Positions 62,473 through 64,000 of a stretch of DNA of 64,000 nucleotides are shown here, piece by piece. This DNA is from Asaia bogorensis NBRC 16594 (GTDB lineage Bacteria > Pseudomonadota > Alphaproteobacteria > Acetobacterales > Acetobacteraceae). A program made the translations under genes and the position numbers. The stretch lies in assembly GCF_001547995.1 (NCBI RefSeq), contig NZ_AP014690.1:248001-312000 (forward strand), in the 5' to 3' direction. Every line of letters begins with the position of its first letter. The stretch's first letter is position 1. The notes below the pieces were generated by a model. That model ran no database searches. It was not told the DNA's origin and was given only the letters and a program-made list of their open reading frames with translations.

Positions 62473-62913
62473 GTGCCTTTGTTTTCTTCAGGGAGCCTGG
62501 TCCTGACTCGTTCCGATGATCCCAATCTCCATCTGCTTGATGAGAGAGGGCGACGCATAAGAGCCGCACGCAAGAACGGCAGGGTCTGGATATTCATGGT
62601 GCCAGGGCAGATCCAGACCGTACGACTGGTGTCGAGGCTTTTTCATCCTGCCTGGGCTGAGGGCAGTCATTACGGCCCATCGCGCGGTGTGCTTGTCGGC
62701 AAGATCACGTTCTTCGACTCAAACCGGACCCATACGATGACCGAGCATCTCGACAGCCCTGCGCTAGACGGCTGGTGTGAGAAACACTCAGCCCAGTCAC
62801 GCTGGACTTCGGGGGATGCAATGCTGTCTCTGGGTGATCAGGACCAGATCGACCCCGGTGTGCTTTCGGTCGAGATCCTGTCTGACGAAACATATGAGGA
62901 CGACGATCTCTAA
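62473..62913 (+). CDS. Free-standing copy of the C-terminal module of the Hint-domain surface protein
   Basis: Protein of 146 residues that aligns along most of its length with residues 612-750 of the Hint protein 5 kb upstream: NLHLLDERGRRIRAARKNG against DLHLVTDSGKRLRPLRRND, FMVPGQIQTVRLVSRLFHP against FQVPGDTRFVRVLSRSDRP, RGVLVGKITFF against LGVLIGDIHLF, and SRWTSGDAMLSLG against the YRWTQGD and AMLSID segments. The start is a GTG without a ribosome site and no ATG lies upstream in frame. It may be a decayed remnant of a second Hint protein or an independent small partner. The function is unknown. Confidence 0.75.
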   Translation: MPLFSSGSLVLTRSDDPNLHLLDERGRRIRAARKNGRVWIFMVPGQIQTVRLVSRLFHPAWAEGSHYGPSRGVLVGKITFFDSNRTHTMTEHLDSPALDGWCEKHSAQSRWTSGDAMLSLGDQDQIDPGVLSVEILSDETYEDDDL

Positions 62914-62980
62914 GACCTGATGCTGTGATGTTCTTGCGGCTGGACAATGTCGCAAACGGCTGGAAGCGCAGGTGTCAGGT

Positions 62981-64000
62981 TCAGGACCGGCGACCCGTCT
63001 TGCGTGTTGCGACACGGCGGGCACGTCGCTTGCCAAGCCAGATCAGCACGCCTGTAGCGGCAAGAGCCGCCGTAGCGACACCGCTCAGACAAACCAGAAT
63101 ACGCCCCGGCAGTCCTGCGATCCGCCCGCTATGAAAAGGGTCCTGTATCTGCAGGATCATATCGCCAAGGCGGCCCTGGGGCGCCATTACGGCCTGCTTC
63201 GTCGCACCTGTCTGCAAATCCACTGTGACGAGCGGGCTGCCAAACCCGGCAGGAAAACGATCCGAGTCACTGAACAGATAGAACAGGGCGGTATCGGGCG
63301 CGTGGGTCAGCATGAGGGCAGCGGGTCGGGCAGACCAGCCATGCGTGATAACCCATTTGTGGGCGCGACTCTCGGCCTGTTCTAAGGTCAATGCATGCGG
63401 GCCCCCGGGCAGGGCAATCTCGGCTTGCGGCGGGGCCAGAGGGAACAGGGCACTGACAGCAGGCTGGAAGATCTGGGGGCCGAGTGCCAGCGCCACGCCA
63501 CTGACTGCCATGCCGAGAAACAGCAGCCACAACCATAATCCTGCAGCCCGATGCAGGTCGAAAAACAGGCGCAGGGCATTGCGGGGAGAGGCCACCAGCC
63601 ATGATTTCTTCCATCCCGGCCAGAAGCGCTGCCGCCACGGAGCAAGGGCAGGCGGCAGGGTGAGGAGGAGGCCATTCAGGCAATCCAGACTCCAGATCAG
63701 CGCTGTGATGCCGACAATCCAGAGCCCTGTCTGACCGGCAACCAGCGAATAATGCAGCCGGTAGATAAAGGGCATCAGGGCGCGCCGCCCGAGGCAGCAC
63801 CCCTCGCTCAGTCGCCCCCCCATTTCATGACCATCCGATGGATCGAGAAAGATCTCGTCCCATAACGGGTGTCCGGCATGGTCCCTGAGCGGTGAGAGAT
63901 AGGCATGGATCGTCTCGAAGCGGGCAGGCCTGTAATCGAGCAGGATGAGCGATTGACCGGGGTGCCGCGTTTCGATGGTTCTGATCAGGTCAGATGGCGC
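62981..64000 (-). CDS. PepSY-TM (PiuB-type) membrane protein, 5' end beyond window
   Basis: Inner-membrane protein of which 339 residues are visible; the N-terminus lies past the right edge, since the frame is open to position 64000. The visible part starts in a PepSY-like periplasmic region (RDHAGHPLWDEIFLDP), then membrane helices (MPFIYRLHYSLVAG, LWIVGITALIWSL, LWLWLLFLGMAVSGVAL) with the YRLHYSL and DLHRAAGLW histidines typical of the family, a second PepSY-like segment, and a last helix before a basic tail. Members accompany TonB-dependent siderophore receptors and are thought to be ferric reductases or flavin-linked electron carriers. Confidence 0.9.
   Translation of the reverse strand, partial: APSDLIRTIETRHPGQSLILLDYRPARFETIHAYLSPLRDHAGHPLWDEIFLDPSDGHEMGGRLSEGCCLGRRALMPFIYRLHYSLVAGQTGLWIVGITALIWSLDCLNGLLLTLPPALAPWRQRFWPGWKKSWLVASPRNALRLFFDLHRAAGLWLWLLFLGMAVSGVALALGPQIFQPAVSALFPLAPPQAEIALPGGPHALTLEQAESRAHKWVITHGWSARPAALMLTHAPDTALFYLFSDSDRFPAGFGSPLVTVDLQTGATKQAVMAPQGRLGDMILQIQDPFHSGRIAGLPGRILVCLSGVATAALAATGVLIWLGKRRARRVATRKTGRRS

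Noticed and set aside
1-64000. CRISPR arrays, prophage modules and intact insertion sequences
   Set aside because: No regularly spaced direct repeats, phage structural genes, integrases or transposases were seen on reading through the window.

Overview
The window looks like a chromosomal segment of an acetic acid bacterium (Acetobacteraceae, Alphaproteobacteria; an Asaia/Komagataeibacter/Gluconacetobacter-like genome). The evidence is the nifR3/dus-ntrY-ntrX-hfq-hflX order, the alphaproteobacterial style of cobalamin genes (cobO, cobQ, cobC, bluB), high GC with many 4-nt ATGA gene couplings, and a large surface protein with a Hint domain of the kind common in this family. The assignment is by inference from gene content; no rRNA is present. 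I saw no prophage, intact insertion sequence or CRISPR array.

Layout. 1-3.8 kb: an EnvZ/OmpR-type two-component system (kinase cut by the window edge), a cysteine synthase and a divergent rhodanese. 3.8-7 kb: a translationally coupled biotin operon bioF - BioH/BioG-like esterase - bioC::bioD fusion; bioA sits apart at 12.9 kb with a DUF1348 gene. 7-12.9 kb: SDR, a small secreted coiled-coil protein, a GT4 glycosyltransferase with a NUDIX hydrolase, mtnA and a DUF2272 lipoprotein. 14.7-18.1 kb: a WD40 protein coupled to a COG0523/CobW GTPase, then an O-antigen ligase-like protein. 18.2-23.9 kb: aldo/keto reductase, secreted proteins, a catalase-like peroxidase coupled to cytochrome b561, and a periplasmic Cu/Zn superoxide dismutase.

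23.9-32.9 kb is a cobalamin locus (cobS, cobT / cobU, cobO, cobQ, then bluB, cobD / cobC), interrupted by an orphan gene and a LysR regulator. It covers adenosylation, amidation, aminopropanol attachment, DMB synthesis and nucleotide-loop assembly; corrin-ring genes must lie elsewhere. 33-41.8 kb is the nitrogen-regulation/RNA-chaperone block: dus, a degenerate receiver-less NtrC-like protein, ntrY, ntrX, hfq, hflX and an inositol monophosphatase family gene. ntrB is missing. 42.3-44 kb is an AT-richer island with an orphan hydrolase-like gene. 44-47.2 kb: flavohaemoglobin hmp divergent from nsrR with a clear NsrR operator between them, and a SulP transporter. A tRNA-His follows.

47.8-53.8 kb is a five-gene minus-strand run ending in phosphomannomutase and GDP-mannose pyrophosphorylase (envelope or exopolysaccharide precursors). 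rplM-rpsI follow, preceded by a structured leader. After their terminator an AT-rich segment leads into a 750-residue repeat protein with a Hint autoprocessing domain and a C-terminal module. A free-standing copy of that C-terminal module is found 5 kb downstream. The remaining genes are a DUF2256 mini-protein missed by length cut-offs, a hydrolase/sugar-isomerase pair, arsH-arsR, a stress-type SDR and a PepSY-TM protein cut by the right edge.
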